Shown: positions 25,016-34,494 of the stretch, one piece after another | How positions within the stretch are numbered: position 1 is the first letter of the stretch | Layout: each line of letters begins with the position of its first letter | Assembly: GCA_947245585.1 (NCBI GenBank) | Contig: CAMXPV010000037.1 | Coordinates: forward strand, 1 to 35,518 | Direction of reading: 5' to 3' | Length of the DNA stretch: 35,518 nt | Source of the DNA: an uncultured Lachnospiraceae bacterium | GTDB taxonomy: Bacteria > Bacillota > Clostridia > Lachnospirales > Lachnospiraceae | Notes under the pieces: generated by a model | The model's database searches: none | What the model was told of the DNA's origin: nothing | The model's input: the letters and a program-made list of their open reading frames with translations, nothing else | Program-made: the position numbers and the translations under genes

Positions 25016-27274
25016 TTACATGCTCAAATATTCGTACTGCTTTTGAAGCTCTTGCGGGATCTCTACACCGGTATTTTTGAGCTTTTGGAACAGATTGTCG
25101 TAATGGTGGATCTTCTGTGCCAGTTTAATATCGTAGCGCGACATAGTGTCCTTATAGAGCGGGTTTGCCATCAATCTCTGACGGATTTCCTTGGAAAACG
25201 GACAATATGTGAAAATGATATTCCGCGAAACTTTATTCAGTCTGGGAGAACCGGTGCCTTCATAAAGAATCCATGCTTCATAGTCACGAATGAACATTTC
25301 TTTATAACTATTTTTCGCTTTTTTCATACTGAGCTTGATTTTATCCTTAGCGTCGGCGGACAGTTCGTGGTTCTTACGGTAGAACTGGATATAGTCAAAG
25401 TACTCGCTTGTAAGGGAAGCCTCTGAAATATCGTTCCAACGCGCGCCCTGTATACGCTTGCACATCTCCCAACGGAAGTCGCCGGTCAATCGAACCAGAA
25501 TATTGGTCAGATCTTCCATCTGGAAAATGGATACCATCATGCGCGCCGGTGTGGTACGTTTGCGCCCTTCAATTTCCTGCCATGCGATGCCGCGGGTTCC
25601 CACATTGGGCATCAGAATGATGTCGGGGAGCACTTCTACGCCGATGGATTCTTTTCCGATACCGATATCGGGATTTGCGTAGGTCACATCGCGGTAATAA
25701 GCGCTGAAGTCGATATCCCGAATGGCCTTAAAGGCGTTCTCTACCTTTTGGACAGATACCAGAGAAGCGTCCAGATCCTTTAAGACGTTATGTTCAGAGA
25801 AGACCGGGCAGAAGCTTAATACACGGCCGAAGGAAATCTTATTGACGGACTGGAACATATTACGCATTTCAAAGAGCACCTGTTCCTTCGGATCATTTAG
25901 CATCCGCGTTTCGTCAGCAGCAGTGATATTTCCTGTCATTTTCTGCTCACGCAGATAGGTAGGGAAATCAGAGTCAAACTCGTTGCGGCTCGGCGCTTTC
26001 TTTCCCTGATAAATGGCGGTGAACCATTCGTGGGCCGTGTAAACTTTACGCTTCGGATCTGTGGGAAGCTTGTCAATAATACGGTACAGATACGCGGCAT
26101 TTTCCAATCCCGCCAGTTTTTCATCCACATAGCCGAAGTTGAAAAACATTTTTACAACTTTGGGCACGGAAGAGGGATCCTGCATACTCTTCAAAAAGGC
26201 CCTCTCATAGATCACATAGAACTGTTTGGTGATCGTAAGGCGCAGCTTTCTCGCTACGTCGTCGGAAGCATTCTTATCTGTCATTTGGGCAAATTTATTT
26301 AGCGCCTCACGGAAAGCAGCAGCGGTTTCAGCGTCCACTTCCGCGTAGGTGAGAATGGTATTCATGGAATTTTCCACATCAGGCACATCGTCCGCCGCAG
26401 CGGTATCCTCCCCTGTGCCGTCCCCAAGTGTCTCCAGTCTTTTTCGATACGATGCCACTCTCTGCTGATACATGTCCCGATCAATGGAGGGCAGGTCTTC
26501 AAGCTGAATCATTATGGTGGAGATTGCTGCGCTAAGCGGGGTGGAATCTTCGTCGTGCGCTCCGATTTTATATAACAGGCTTGTGTAGAGATCAAAGAAG
26601 TCAAGCTGATTCTCATTCATCAGGAGACTGGCAATCTCCGCCTTATAATCGTAAAAAATGCGGCATATGGAAACGATACGGTGGATATCCTGATCCGCTT
26701 TCATAACGACTCCGGCAAGGAAGTCGGTGCTGTGAAATTTGGATGATTTTTCGGTGACCATAGTGGTCAATTGTTCGTAGTAGCCTTCCATCCAACGTTC
26801 CAAATCTTCCTCGAGAACAAGCGGCGTCAGATCTTCCATATCAGGAAGTGCTCTGGGAGTAAAGCCGTGCTTGACGCAGAAGGACTTATATTCTTCGTAA
26901 CGGTCCATCAGAAAATGATATATATTTTCGCTGTCGAAGCTCATCAGTTCATATTGGTCATAGATTTCACGAAACTGTCGAAACAGGGAAGAAACGATCA
27001 TGTTGGACAGATCCACGCTTTTTTGCATCAGTGTGGAAAGTTGTGCAGCCGTGCACGGATAGGAGGCGATTCCTGAAAGTTCCTCCGTCTCATAAGAGAT
27101 GAAGTGGGAGCCGTAAAAGATTTCACAGACACCGATCACATCTCCTTTTTTCAGATAAAATGTGCCACCGGGATAGGTGGCGCATACGCTTCCCTTAGCG
27201 ATAACATGCAGGGCGGTCAAATTCTGTTCGCTTTGAATCAACTGTGTGCCCGCCGGAAATTCTTTAACTGCCAT
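25016..27274 (-). CDS. Cyclic-nucleotide-binding-domain (Crp-like sensor) large protein
   Basis: A 752-residue soluble protein. Residues 1-105 form a cyclic-nucleotide-binding (CAP-ED) domain: VKEFPAGTQLIQSEQNLTAL, VIAKGSVCATYPGGTFYLKKGDVIGV. The Crp helix-turn-helix is not present; instead a ~640-residue, mostly helical, acidic region with no family I recognise follows, ending QELQKQYEYLSM. The start ATG has GGGGG upstream at good distance and a promoter at 27320-27348. It is transcribed away from the TetR/purL group. A protein of this layout, one sensor domain on a large unknown body, might respond to cAMP, c-di-GMP-type or redox signals, but neither the ligand nor the partner can be read from sequence; the ligand-pocket Arg/Glu residues of Crp are not clearly conserved. 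Confidence 0.8.
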   Translation of the reverse strand: MAVKEFPAGTQLIQSEQNLTALHVIAKGSVCATYPGGTFYLKKGDVIGVCEIFYGSHFISYETEELSGIASYPCTAAQLSTLMQKSVDLSNMIVSSLFRQFREIYDQYELMSFDSENIYHFLMDRYEEYKSFCVKHGFTPRALPDMEDLTPLVLEEDLERWMEGYYEQLTTMVTEKSSKFHSTDFLAGVVMKADQDIHRIVSICRIFYDYKAEIASLLMNENQLDFFDLYTSLLYKIGAHDEDSTPLSAAISTIMIQLEDLPSIDRDMYQQRVASYRKRLETLGDGTGEDTAAADDVPDVENSMNTILTYAEVDAETAAAFREALNKFAQMTDKNASDDVARKLRLTITKQFYVIYERAFLKSMQDPSSVPKVVKMFFNFGYVDEKLAGLENAAYLYRIIDKLPTDPKRKVYTAHEWFTAIYQGKKAPSRNEFDSDFPTYLREQKMTGNITAADETRMLNDPKEQVLFEMRNMFQSVNKISFGRVLSFCPVFSEHNVLKDLDASLVSVQKVENAFKAIRDIDFSAYYRDVTYANPDIGIGKESIGVEVLPDIILMPNVGTRGIAWQEIEGRKRTTPARMMVSIFQMEDLTNILVRLTGDFRWEMCKRIQGARWNDISEASLTSEYFDYIQFYRKNHELSADAKDKIKLSMKKAKNSYKEMFIRDYEAWILYEGTGSPRLNKVSRNIIFTYCPFSKEIRQRLMANPLYKDTMSRYDIKLAQKIHHYDNLFQKLKNTGVEIPQELQKQYEYLSM

Positions 27275-27319
27275 GAGAAAGTACCCCCTTATACAAATTA
27301 ATACAAAAACCCTGACTAT

Positions 27320-27348
27320 ATCTTATGCCTTTTTGTGTAAAAAGTCAA
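27320..27348 (-). promoter_or_regulatory. Minus-strand promoter of the cyclic-nucleotide-domain gene
   Basis: On the minus strand TTGACT (27348-27343), 18-bp spacer, TAAGAT (27325-27320). About 50 bp to the start codon at 27274. Confidence 0.6.
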
Positions 27349-27374
27349 TTTACCCTGTACTTTTTTGAAATTTG

Positions 27375-27383
27375 TGCTAAAAT
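27375..27383 (+). promoter_or_regulatory. Extended -10 promoter of the divergent plus-strand group
   Basis: TGC-TAAAAT (TG at 27375, TAAAAT at 27378-27383), an extended -10 form, with a weak TGTACT 16 bp upstream. It would start the transcript covering the genes at 27473, 28046 and 28662. Confidence 0.5.
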
Positions 27384-27472
27384 TTAAAATGACAGGCTTG
27401 TCGGGACCCGGAGTAAAAATCTTCGATTTAGTCAGAGTGTGATTTGAAAACGGAAGCGAGTGATGAACAGAT

Positions 27473-28030
27473 ATGGAAAAGATACAATCAGAAAATGAGG
27501 AGATCGCCTACAGGCAGCAGGTGGTCAATGAATACAGGGCGGATGTGGAAAAACTGGCGCGTTATCTGCCCTGGTTGGAAAGTAAGAAGGGAAGCAGTGT
27601 TCAACAGAGTTATTCGGGGTCGGGAGTTGAGAAAAACTCCATCGCATTTCCCGTGTACGACAGTACACTCTTAGCCTTTGTCAAGGAAGCGCAGAGGACG
27701 AAATTGATGGACCGCAACTACAGATATGTCTATTCCCGCTGTAGGATCCGCATCGTGGAGGACGAGCTTATGGCGGTCAAGCGGTCAACCATCAAGGAGA
27801 TGGATGTGTTGAAGGCAATTCTTTCCCGCTATGTGATGGAGGGTATGACCAAGGGGAAAAGATGGTCGGAGGCGGTGGAGAACGGCGTTTTTCTGGCGGC
27901 CATTTCCAAGATGAAAGAAAATCTGGATTTTTGGGATCATCCGTTACAGACCAGAGTGGTCAAAGTCTCGGAGGAGGAAAAAAAGGAAAAAGACAAGGGG
28001 AAACCTGCGCAGAAGGATACTTTTTTTTAG
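27473..28030 (+). CDS. Conserved-looking small soluble protein, function unknown
   Basis: A 185-residue cytoplasmic protein with no membrane or signal segment. The N-terminus is coiled-coil-like (ENEEIAYRQQVVNEYRADVEKLARYLPWLES), the middle has basic segments (YRYVYSRCRIRIVEDEL, AVKRSTIKEMDVLKAILSRYVMEGM) and the end is a charged tail (SEEEKKEKDKGKPAQKDTFF). I do not recognise a family. It is 15 bp before a TetR-family gene and probably in one transcript with it and purL. The gene is compact, codon use resembles its neighbours, and it begins at ATG 27473 despite a weak ribosome site, so the start is the least certain part. Confidence 0.65.
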   Translation: MEKIQSENEEIAYRQQVVNEYRADVEKLARYLPWLESKKGSSVQQSYSGSGVEKNSIAFPVYDSTLLAFVKEAQRTKLMDRNYRYVYSRCRIRIVEDELMAVKRSTIKEMDVLKAILSRYVMEGMTKGKRWSEAVENGVFLAAISKMKENLDFWDHPLQTRVVKVSEEEKKEKDKGKPAQKDTFF

Positions 28031-28045
28031 GGAGATAAAAAGGCA

Positions 28046-28630
28046 ATGGGAGAAAAATCAGTACAGAAAAGAAAATACATACTGGATACCGCAAGAAAAG
28101 TATTTGTGGAGAAGGGTTATAAAAGCGTGACCATGAAAGATATCGTGGAGGCTTGTGAAATCAGCAGGGGAGGGCTGTATTTGTATTTTGACAGCACGGA
28201 TCAGATTTTGATGGAAGTGCTTCAGATGGAGGCGGAAGAGACGGACGATGTCTTTACGGAACGCATTACCAGGGAGGATACGGCAGCGGATATTCTGACT
28301 CTTTTTTTGAAGGAGCAGAAAAAGGAATTGCTGCGGAATAAGGATAACTTGACTGTAGCGGTCTATGAGTATTTTTTTGCCCATAAATCGACTGATAAGA
28401 ATAACATGCTGCGCAAACAGTTTGACGCAGGTGTCAAGGTGATTGAAAAGCTGATTGAGGCGGGGATTGCCAGCGGGGAATTTTACTGCGAAGATCCCAA
28501 GGGCGCTGCTGCCAACATTATGTTTGTGTTGGAGGGGCTTAAGATCAATGCGCAGACATTCGGCATTACGGAGAAAATGGTGGATGAGCAGCTTCTTTAT
28601 ATTATGCAGGGGCTGATAACGGAAATTTAG
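28046..28630 (+). CDS. TetR-family transcriptional regulator
   Basis: A 194-residue regulator. The TetR helix-turn-helix is at residues about 10-54: KRKYILDTARKVFVEKGYKS, then TMKDIVEACEISRGGLYLYF, the family signature ending in YxYF. The C-terminal helical domain would bind the ligand and dimerise. AGGGAG precedes the start by a normal gap. It is sandwiched between an unknown protein gene and purL, all co-directional (15 and 31 bp gaps); no operator could be identified. TetR regulators usually control neighbours, so control of the unknown gene or of purL expression is possible but unproven. Confidence 0.9.
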   Translation: MGEKSVQKRKYILDTARKVFVEKGYKSVTMKDIVEACEISRGGLYLYFDSTDQILMEVLQMEAEETDDVFTERITREDTAADILTLFLKEQKKELLRNKDNLTVAVYEYFFAHKSTDKNNMLRKQFDAGVKVIEKLIEAGIASGEFYCEDPKGAAANIMFVLEGLKINAQTFGITEKMVDEQLLYIMQGLITEI

Positions 28631-28661
28631 AGCTCGCAAGAGAAAAACAAGGAGAGAATAT

Positions 28662-31600
28662 ATGGGAAACGTTAGAAGGATTTATGTGGAAAAGAAGGAA
28701 CCCTTTGCAGTCAAGGCGAGGGAACTGAAAGAGGAGATTGAAAACTTTCTGGGAATAGAGAGTGTGGAGCAGGTGCGGGTCCTGATCCGCTATGATGTGG
28801 AGCATATCTCCGACGAAGTGTTTGAGAGAGCCTGTCTTACCGTGTTCTCAGAACCTCCCGTGGATGTGCTGTATCGGGAGAACATAGAGATTCCGGAGAA
28901 TGGCCGGGTGTTCTCGGTGGAGTTTTTGCCGGGGCAGTTTGACCAGCGGGCGGATTCCGCCGTACAGTGCGTACAGTTTTTGAAAGAGGATGAAGAACCG
29001 ATTATCAGAACTGCAGTGACTTATGTGGTCAATGGAAACGTCACAGACGAGGAGTTTGCACGGATCAAGGCATACTGCATCAATCCGGTGGATTCCAGAG
29101 AGACGGATATGGTGAAACCGGACACGCTGGCTATGGCCTATGAGGAGCCGGCGGATGTGGCCGTACTGGAGAATCTCCCGGAGCGAGAGGATTTTGTGGA
29201 CATGCCTGGGGTGGAACTGCAGGAACTCTACGATTCGCTTGGTCTTGCCATGACGTTTAAGGATTTTCAGCATATTCAGAATTATTTTGCGAAAGAGGAA
29301 AAGCGAAATCCCACGATGACGGAGATTCGCGTGCTCGATACTTACTGGTCTGACCATTGCCGCCATACCACCTTTTCCACGGAGCTTAAGAATGTGAGCT
29401 TCGGCGAGGGACATTACCGGGAGCCGATCGAGAAGACATATCAGGATTATCTGTCGGTGCGGGAAGAGATTTTCCAGGGCAGGGAGGATAAGTTTGTCTG
29501 TCTGATGGATTTGGCGCTGATGGCCATGCGGAAGTTGAAGAAAGACGGGAAACTGAATGATATGGAGGAATCCGACGAGATTAACGCCTGTTCCGTGGTG
29601 GTGCCGGTGGAGATGGACTACGGCGACGGTCCGGTGAGAGAGGAGTGGTTGGTCTTTTTTAAGAATGAGACCCATAACCATCCCACAGAAATCGAACCCT
29701 TCGGCGGTGCGGCCACCTGCCTTGGCGGCGCGATCCGCGATCCCCTTTCCGGAAGAGGATATGTCTATCAGGCGATGCGCGTGACCGGCGCGGCCGATCC
29801 CACTGTGCCCGTGGCGGACACCTTAAAGGGAAAACTGCCCCAGAAAAAACTGGTGCGCGGCGCGGCCGACGGCTATTCCTCTTACGGGAACCAGATTGGT
29901 CTGGCGACCGGGTTGGTCAAAGAGATCTACCACCCCAACTATGTGGCGAAGCGTATGGAGATCGGCGCGGTGATGGGGGCGGCTCCGAGAAAGAACGTGA
30001 TCAGGGAAAACTCCGATCCCGACGATATCATTATTCTTTTGGGCGGCAGAACCGGGCGCGACGGCTGCGGCGGCGCGACAGGCTCTTCCAAAGTGCATAC
30101 GGAGAAGTCCATAGATACCTGCGGCGCGGAAGTGCAGAAAGGGAACGCGCCCACAGAGAGAAAAATCCAGCGTTTATTCAGGCGCGAGGAAGTGAGCCGT
30201 CTGATCAAGAAGTGTAACGATTTTGGCGCGGGCGGTGTGTCTGTGGCGATCGGCGAACTGGCGGACGGCCTTGTGGTAGACCTTGACAAGGTGCCGAAGA
30301 AGTATGCGGGTCTGGACGGCACGGAGCTTGCCATCTCCGAGTCCCAGGAGCGCATGGCGGTGGTGGTGTCTCCCGAGGATGTGAATACTTTCCTGAATTA
30401 TGCCGCCGAAGAGAATCTGGAGGCGGTGCCAGTGGCGGTAGTCACGAAGGAGCCGAGACTGGTGCTCAAATGGCGCGGAAAAAATATCGTGGATTTGTCC
30501 AGAGCTTTTCTTGATACCAACGGCGCCCATCAGGAAACCGACGTTTCGGTGGAGATTCCGGACGAGAAAGACAATTATTTTAACAAGATATCCGTGCCGG
30601 CGGTGGCGGAAGCACTTGCCCGCAAGGATGTGAAAGGGGCCTGGTTAGCCCTATTAAATGATTTGAATGTGTGTTCCCAGAAGGGCCTGGTGGAAATGTT
30701 TGACGCTTCCATCGGCGCGGGCAGCGTGTACATGCCCTATGGCGGCAAGTATCAGCTGACGGAGACACAGGCTATGGTGGCGAAGCTGCCTGTTCTGGAA
30801 GGAAAAACAGATACCGTAACGATGATGAGCTATGGGTTTGACCCTTATCTGTCCAGTTGGAGCCCTTACCACGGAGCGGTCTATGCAGTGACTGAGTCCA
30901 TGGCCAAGATTGTGGCAAACGGCGGAGACTATCGAACGATCCGCTTTACCTTCCAGGAGTATTTTAGACGCATGAGCGAAGAGCCCTCCCGTTGGAGCCA
31001 GCCTTTCGCGGCACTTCTCGGCGCTTATGATGCCCAGATGAAATACGGACTGCCCTCCATAGGCGGTAAGGATTCCATGTCCGGGACATTTAACGATATT
31101 GACGTGCCGCCCACATTGGTGTCCTTTGCGGTCAATGTGAACAAGAGCGGAAATATCGTCACGCCGGAGTTAAAATATCCGGGCGACAGACTGGTACGGT
31201 TCCGCATTGAAAGGGATGCGTACGATCTGCCTGTCTACGACAAAGTTATGACACTCTATGACAAGATTATGACATTAATGTCAGAGTACACTGACACAGA
31301 GATCATAAATGGAATGCCCGTTAAATTTAAGAAGAGAAAGATCGTGGCGGCCTATGCGTTGGATGCAAAGGGCGTGGCTGCGGCAGTAAGCAAAATGGCA
31401 TTTGGAAACGGCCTCGGCGTGGCGGTGGATTCTTCTTATAAAAGGGAATCGCTTTTTGACAACGGTCTTGGCGATATCGTGGCAGAGATGCCGGCAAAAG
31501 AGGTGCACCGCTTAAAGACGTTGGGAATCTCCTACGAGGAAATCGGCACGGTGACTGCGGACGGCGTATTCAGCTACGGTGCCATGAAGCTTGAGCAGAA

Positions 31601-32528
31601 GGAAGCTTTGCAGGCGTGGAAGTCCAAACTGGATAAGGTATTTCCGTACACTGCCGGGAAGGACAAGAGTCCGGTGGATTCCAGTGCGTACCATGCGGAC
31701 AAGATTTATGTATGTAAAAATAAAGTGGCGAAACCCACCGTATTTATTCCGGTATTCCCGGGCACAAACTGCGAGTATGACAGTGCGAAGGCCTTTGAGA
31801 AAGCCGGCGCGCAGACGGTAGTAAAGGTGTTTAAGAATCAGAATGCGGCGGATATCAGGGAGAGCGTGGAGGCTTTTGAGAAGGCCATCGCACAGGCCCA
31901 GATCATTATGTTCCCCGGCGGGTTTTCTGCAGGCGACGAGCCGGACGGTTCCGCCAAGTTTTTTGCCACAGCGTTTCAGAATGAGAAGATCAAGGAAGCT
32001 GTGATGAAGCTGTTACAGGAGCGGGACGGTCTTGCACTGGGCATCTGCAACGGTTTTCAGGCGCTGATCAAGTTGGGGCTTGTGCCTTACGGTGAGATCA
32101 GGGGACAGGAGGCGGATTCTCCGACTTTGACTTTTAACACAGTAAACCGTCATATTTCCAAGATGGCTTACCTCAAAGTGGTTTCTGATAAATCGCCATG
32201 GCTTGCAGGTGTGGAACTTGGACAGACTTATGTAAACCCGGCTTCCCACGGGGAAGGACGGTTTGTCGCGCCGAAGGAGTGGATTGACAGACTCTTTGCA
32301 AACGGGCAGGTGGCGACCCAGTATGCGGATGCTGACGGCAATGTTTCCATGGATGAAGAGTGGAACATCAATGGTTCCTATGCGTCCATTGAGGGCATTA
32401 CCTCCCCGGACGGGCGGTGCTTTGGTAAGATGGCCCATGCGGAGAGAATCGGCGAGTCCGTGGCGGTGAATATCTTCGGCAATCAGGATATGAAAATATT
32501 TGAGAGCGGAGTTAAGTATTTTCAGTAA
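28662..32528 (+). CDS. purL: Phosphoribosylformylglycinamidine synthase, single-chain
   Basis: A 1288-residue enzyme of de novo purine synthesis that converts FGAR, glutamine and ATP to FGAM. It is the long single-chain form that carries synthetase and glutaminase together, usual in Clostridia-type and proteobacterial PurL but not in the PurS/PurL/PurQ split systems. Landmarks: SDHCRHTTF near residue 231, an ATP-binding core with NETHNHPTEIEPFGGAATC and GGRTGRDGCGGATGSS, a second synthetase half with GGKDSMSGTF, and a C-terminal class I amidotransferase with catalytic C1129 in GICNGFQ and the H1196/E1198 pair in SHGEGRF. AAGGAGAG precedes the start. It lies 31 bp after a TetR gene; no other purine gene or purine riboswitch is in the window. 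Confidence 0.96.
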   Translation: MGNVRRIYVEKKEPFAVKARELKEEIENFLGIESVEQVRVLIRYDVEHISDEVFERACLTVFSEPPVDVLYRENIEIPENGRVFSVEFLPGQFDQRADSAVQCVQFLKEDEEPIIRTAVTYVVNGNVTDEEFARIKAYCINPVDSRETDMVKPDTLAMAYEEPADVAVLENLPEREDFVDMPGVELQELYDSLGLAMTFKDFQHIQNYFAKEEKRNPTMTEIRVLDTYWSDHCRHTTFSTELKNVSFGEGHYREPIEKTYQDYLSVREEIFQGREDKFVCLMDLALMAMRKLKKDGKLNDMEESDEINACSVVVPVEMDYGDGPVREEWLVFFKNETHNHPTEIEPFGGAATCLGGAIRDPLSGRGYVYQAMRVTGAADPTVPVADTLKGKLPQKKLVRGAADGYSSYGNQIGLATGLVKEIYHPNYVAKRMEIGAVMGAAPRKNVIRENSDPDDIIILLGGRTGRDGCGGATGSSKVHTEKSIDTCGAEVQKGNAPTERKIQRLFRREEVSRLIKKCNDFGAGGVSVAIGELADGLVVDLDKVPKKYAGLDGTELAISESQERMAVVVSPEDVNTFLNYAAEENLEAVPVAVVTKEPRLVLKWRGKNIVDLSRAFLDTNGAHQETDVSVEIPDEKDNYFNKISVPAVAEALARKDVKGAWLALLNDLNVCSQKGLVEMFDASIGAGSVYMPYGGKYQLTETQAMVAKLPVLEGKTDTVTMMSYGFDPYLSSWSPYHGAVYAVTESMAKIVANGGDYRTIRFTFQEYFRRMSEEPSRWSQPFAALLGAYDAQMKYGLPSIGGKDSMSGTFNDIDVPPTLVSFAVNVNKSGNIVTPELKYPGDRLVRFRIERDAYDLPVYDKVMTLYDKIMTLMSEYTDTEIINGMPVKFKKRKIVAAYALDAKGVAAAVSKMAFGNGLGVAVDSSYKRESLFDNGLGDIVAEMPAKEVHRLKTLGISYEEIGTVTADGVFSYGAMKLEQKEALQAWKSKLDKVFPYTAGKDKSPVDSSAYHADKIYVCKNKVAKPTVFIPVFPGTNCEYDSAKAFEKAGAQTVVKVFKNQNAADIRESVEAFEKAIAQAQIIMFPGGFSAGDEPDGSAKFFATAFQNEKIKEAVMKLLQERDGLALGICNGFQALIKLGLVPYGEIRGQEADSPTLTFNTVNRHISKMAYLKVVSDKSPWLAGVELGQTYVNPASHGEGRFVAPKEWIDRLFANGQVATQYADADGNVSMDEEWNINGSYASIEGITSPDGRCFGKMAHAERIGESVAVNIFGNQDMKIFESGVKYFQ

Positions 32529-32601
32529 GTGAGAAAAATGTGACAAAACACGAATAAAAATTTAGGAATAATGTTGCAAAGGACTTTTATGTGCCGCCTG
32601 C

Positions 32602-32997
32602 ATGGAGAATATCCAATTTTCTATTTTAAAGGGTGAACTGGATATCAATATGGGAAGCGTTTTGGAAAACGTGATGGCGCAGCAGTTGACTTGTAATGGC
32701 TGCGCTCTGCATTATTATGATTCCAAAAAAACGGGAGAAATCGACTTTGCAATACAGAGAGGCATGTCTGTAGACCTTGTGGAAGTGAAATCAGGCAGGG
32801 ATTATAAAAAGCATCCGGCTATGCAGCATATGATGTCGGTGGATAACTGGAAATTCGGGAAATGTATGGTGTTTTGCCGGTCAAATGTGGAGAAGGAGGG
32901 GGAAATCCTCTATCTGCCATGGTATCTGTTTATGTTTTACAGAGTGGAGGAGATTCCGGAGAGTTTTATTTATCAGGTGGATTTGTCAGGATTATAA
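32602..32997 (+). pseudogene. Remnant of an AAA-type ATPase: DUF4143 C-terminal fragment
   Basis: 131 codons that match only the C-terminal part of the AAA/DUF4143 ATPases found in many gut Firmicutes and Bacteroidetes (normally near 400 residues): ENIQFSILKGELDIN, then VLENVMAQQL, YYDSKKTGEIDFAIQ and VDLVEVKSGRDYKKHP, the PD-(D/E)XK-like DUF4143 core. The N-terminal P-loop ATPase half is missing and nothing upstream between 32529 and 32602 encodes it. Some short proteins of this kind are expressed, but lack of a ribosome site at the ATG and the truncation argue for a decayed gene left after a deletion. Confidence 0.75.
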
Positions 32998-33053
32998 TCC
33001 GAATTATTTTGAAACGTCGGCTTGCAGAGAGAATCTACAGCCGGCGCTTCATG

Positions 33054-34082
33054 CTAAGTGCAGGGTCTCATAAGCGCTTTTTTAACAAATAAAACGATAG
33101 GCTGTAGTAACATTGCAGATATGAGTGTAGCTGCCAGGACAATTGGCATACGGATCATATAATTTAACCCATAGGATTCCGTTAATCGAAGCCAGATGAA
33201 CTGAGTCAGGTATATTTCGGTTGAATATCGATTCAGATAGCGCGCGATTGTGTGATTTCCCAACGTTAAAAAGGTACAGACATACAGCAGAATTAAGATG
33301 GCGGCCAGACACATGGAATTTCTCATAAAAACGAAACTGATGATGTTTTCTTCAGACACAAAAAGGCAGGATAAACCAAACAGACTCAGAAGCATAACGG
33401 TCACAATGCCTTTGATAGAGAAAAGAAATTTTTTGACGGCTGTAAAGTGTTCTCCGACAATCAAACCGAGGGGAAAAGCAAAAGAACTTGCCCACCAACC
33501 TTCTATAAAACCGGTTAAATACATGACAACGGTCATAAGTACGGTTACGGCGCAAATAAATGGAATGCGGACTTTATATAAGTATTTGTAGGTGAAGAAA
33601 AATAAGAGATAAAAAGGATGAGACTAAAGAGATACCAGTTTGTTTTAGTCAGATAGGCATGTAATATATAGGGGGGTAAAAAATAACAGGTCATTAGGGC
33701 AGACGGCATCAATACCTGCATTCAAAATAAATATCAGGACAGACAGGATTAGTAAATACACAGGTTTTGATAATATAAAATGAAGACTGAGATAATTGTT
33801 TTTCTTTTCATAGGATACAGCCATTCCAAAGGCGGATACAAAGAAAAAGAAAGCGACAGAACAAATCATAAATTTTCCCATAGGATATAAAATAGTCTGT
33901 TCGTATCGGATCACGTGTCCAATTACAATTTCCAGAGCAAAAAGCCCTCGCAGATTATTTAGATTTTGCAGATAGGATTCTCTTGACAAATTGCGATCCG
34001 GCTGTCTTTTGCAGTTCCAGAAAATTAATAAGACAAAAAGGAGCAGGATACATAGTGAAAAAATAAGTGAATTCATTTTCAT
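33054..34082 (-). pseudogene. Frameshifted acyltransferase (acyltransferase 3 family)
   Basis: Two minus-strand pieces of one membrane protein. The N-terminal piece (34082 to 33645; start probably at 34076, which has GGAGGT at better distance) holds NLNNLRGLFALEIVIGHVIRYE, the active His signature of the acyltransferase 3 (OafA/OpgC type) family, and FFFFVSAFGMAVSYEKK. It stops at 33645 just after PLYITCLSD. The C-terminal piece (33536 to 33054) continues with MYLTGFIEGWWASSFAFPLGLIVG and a membrane-rich ending. Between them, coding-like sequence continues in two other frames (LTKTNWYLFSLILF, then PFYLLFFFTYKYLYKVRIPF), implying two small indels near 33650 and 33615. Intact, it would be about 340 residues and would O-acetylate an envelope glycan. 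Confidence 0.8.
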
Positions 34083-34323
34083 ACCTCCATATAGTGTTTT
34101 TTGTTAAGAATTATATCATATCTTTGTTGTAAATACATCGGAATAGGATCGTTTTCATTACCCTGTTTTTATGAAGTGATTGGAAAGGTTTATTCGTCTG
34201 AAAATGGAAATTCTTGCAAATGTATTTTCATATGATATACTATACCTATAACAGGATATACCGATAACATGATGCCAAATTCTTCGACGTTTTCAGATTT
34301 TGTTAAAAAATGCTACCATATTT

Positions 34324-34352
34324 TTGACATATATGATTTGTTAATCTATGAT
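34324..34352 (+). promoter_or_regulatory. Sigma-A promoter upstream of the second Rpn-type gene
   Basis: TTGACA (34324-34329), 17-bp spacer, TATGAT (34347-34352). It would give a leader of about 155 nt to the start at 34514, much like the long leader of the other Rpn-type gene. Confidence 0.7.
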
Positions 34353-34394
34353 CATACGACAAGTCAGCCGTTTCTTTTATCTATGCGGTAAAAC

Positions 34395-34403
34395 TGCTAT
34401 AAT
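34395..34403 (+). promoter_or_regulatory. Possible extended -10 promoter
   Basis: TG-C-TATAAT (TATAAT at 34398-34403), without a clear -35 box. A second candidate for transcription of the Rpn-type gene. Confidence 0.35.
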
Positions 34404-34463
34404 AGAGATATAATAATGGGTGATCATTCAAACGCATAATTCCAAAGAGGGTCTGGTGCTTTC

Positions 34464-34494
34464 CTTGTTTATCATAGATCAAACAAGATATAAT
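34464..34494 (+). promoter_or_regulatory. Promoter-proximal inverted repeat with TATAAT
   Basis: CTTGTTT (34464-34470) and AAACAAG (34481-34487) form an inverted repeat over a 10-nt centre, immediately followed by TATAAT (34489-34494), with TTGTTT 18 bp upstream as a weak -35. The arrangement suits a repressor-binding site covering a promoter that lies 20 bp before the start codon. Confidence 0.45.

Noticed and set aside
28058..28639. A minus-strand frame over the TetR gene
   Set aside because: The plus strand shows a clean TetR helix-turn-helix and ribosome site.
32602..32997. An intact small DUF4143 gene
   Set aside because: Only the C-terminal part of the family is present and there is no ribosome site, so a remnant is more likely.
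33006..33060. A terminator-like stem (CGGCT...AGCCG) after the DUF4143 fragment
   Set aside because: The stem has bulges and there is no T-run; too weak to call.
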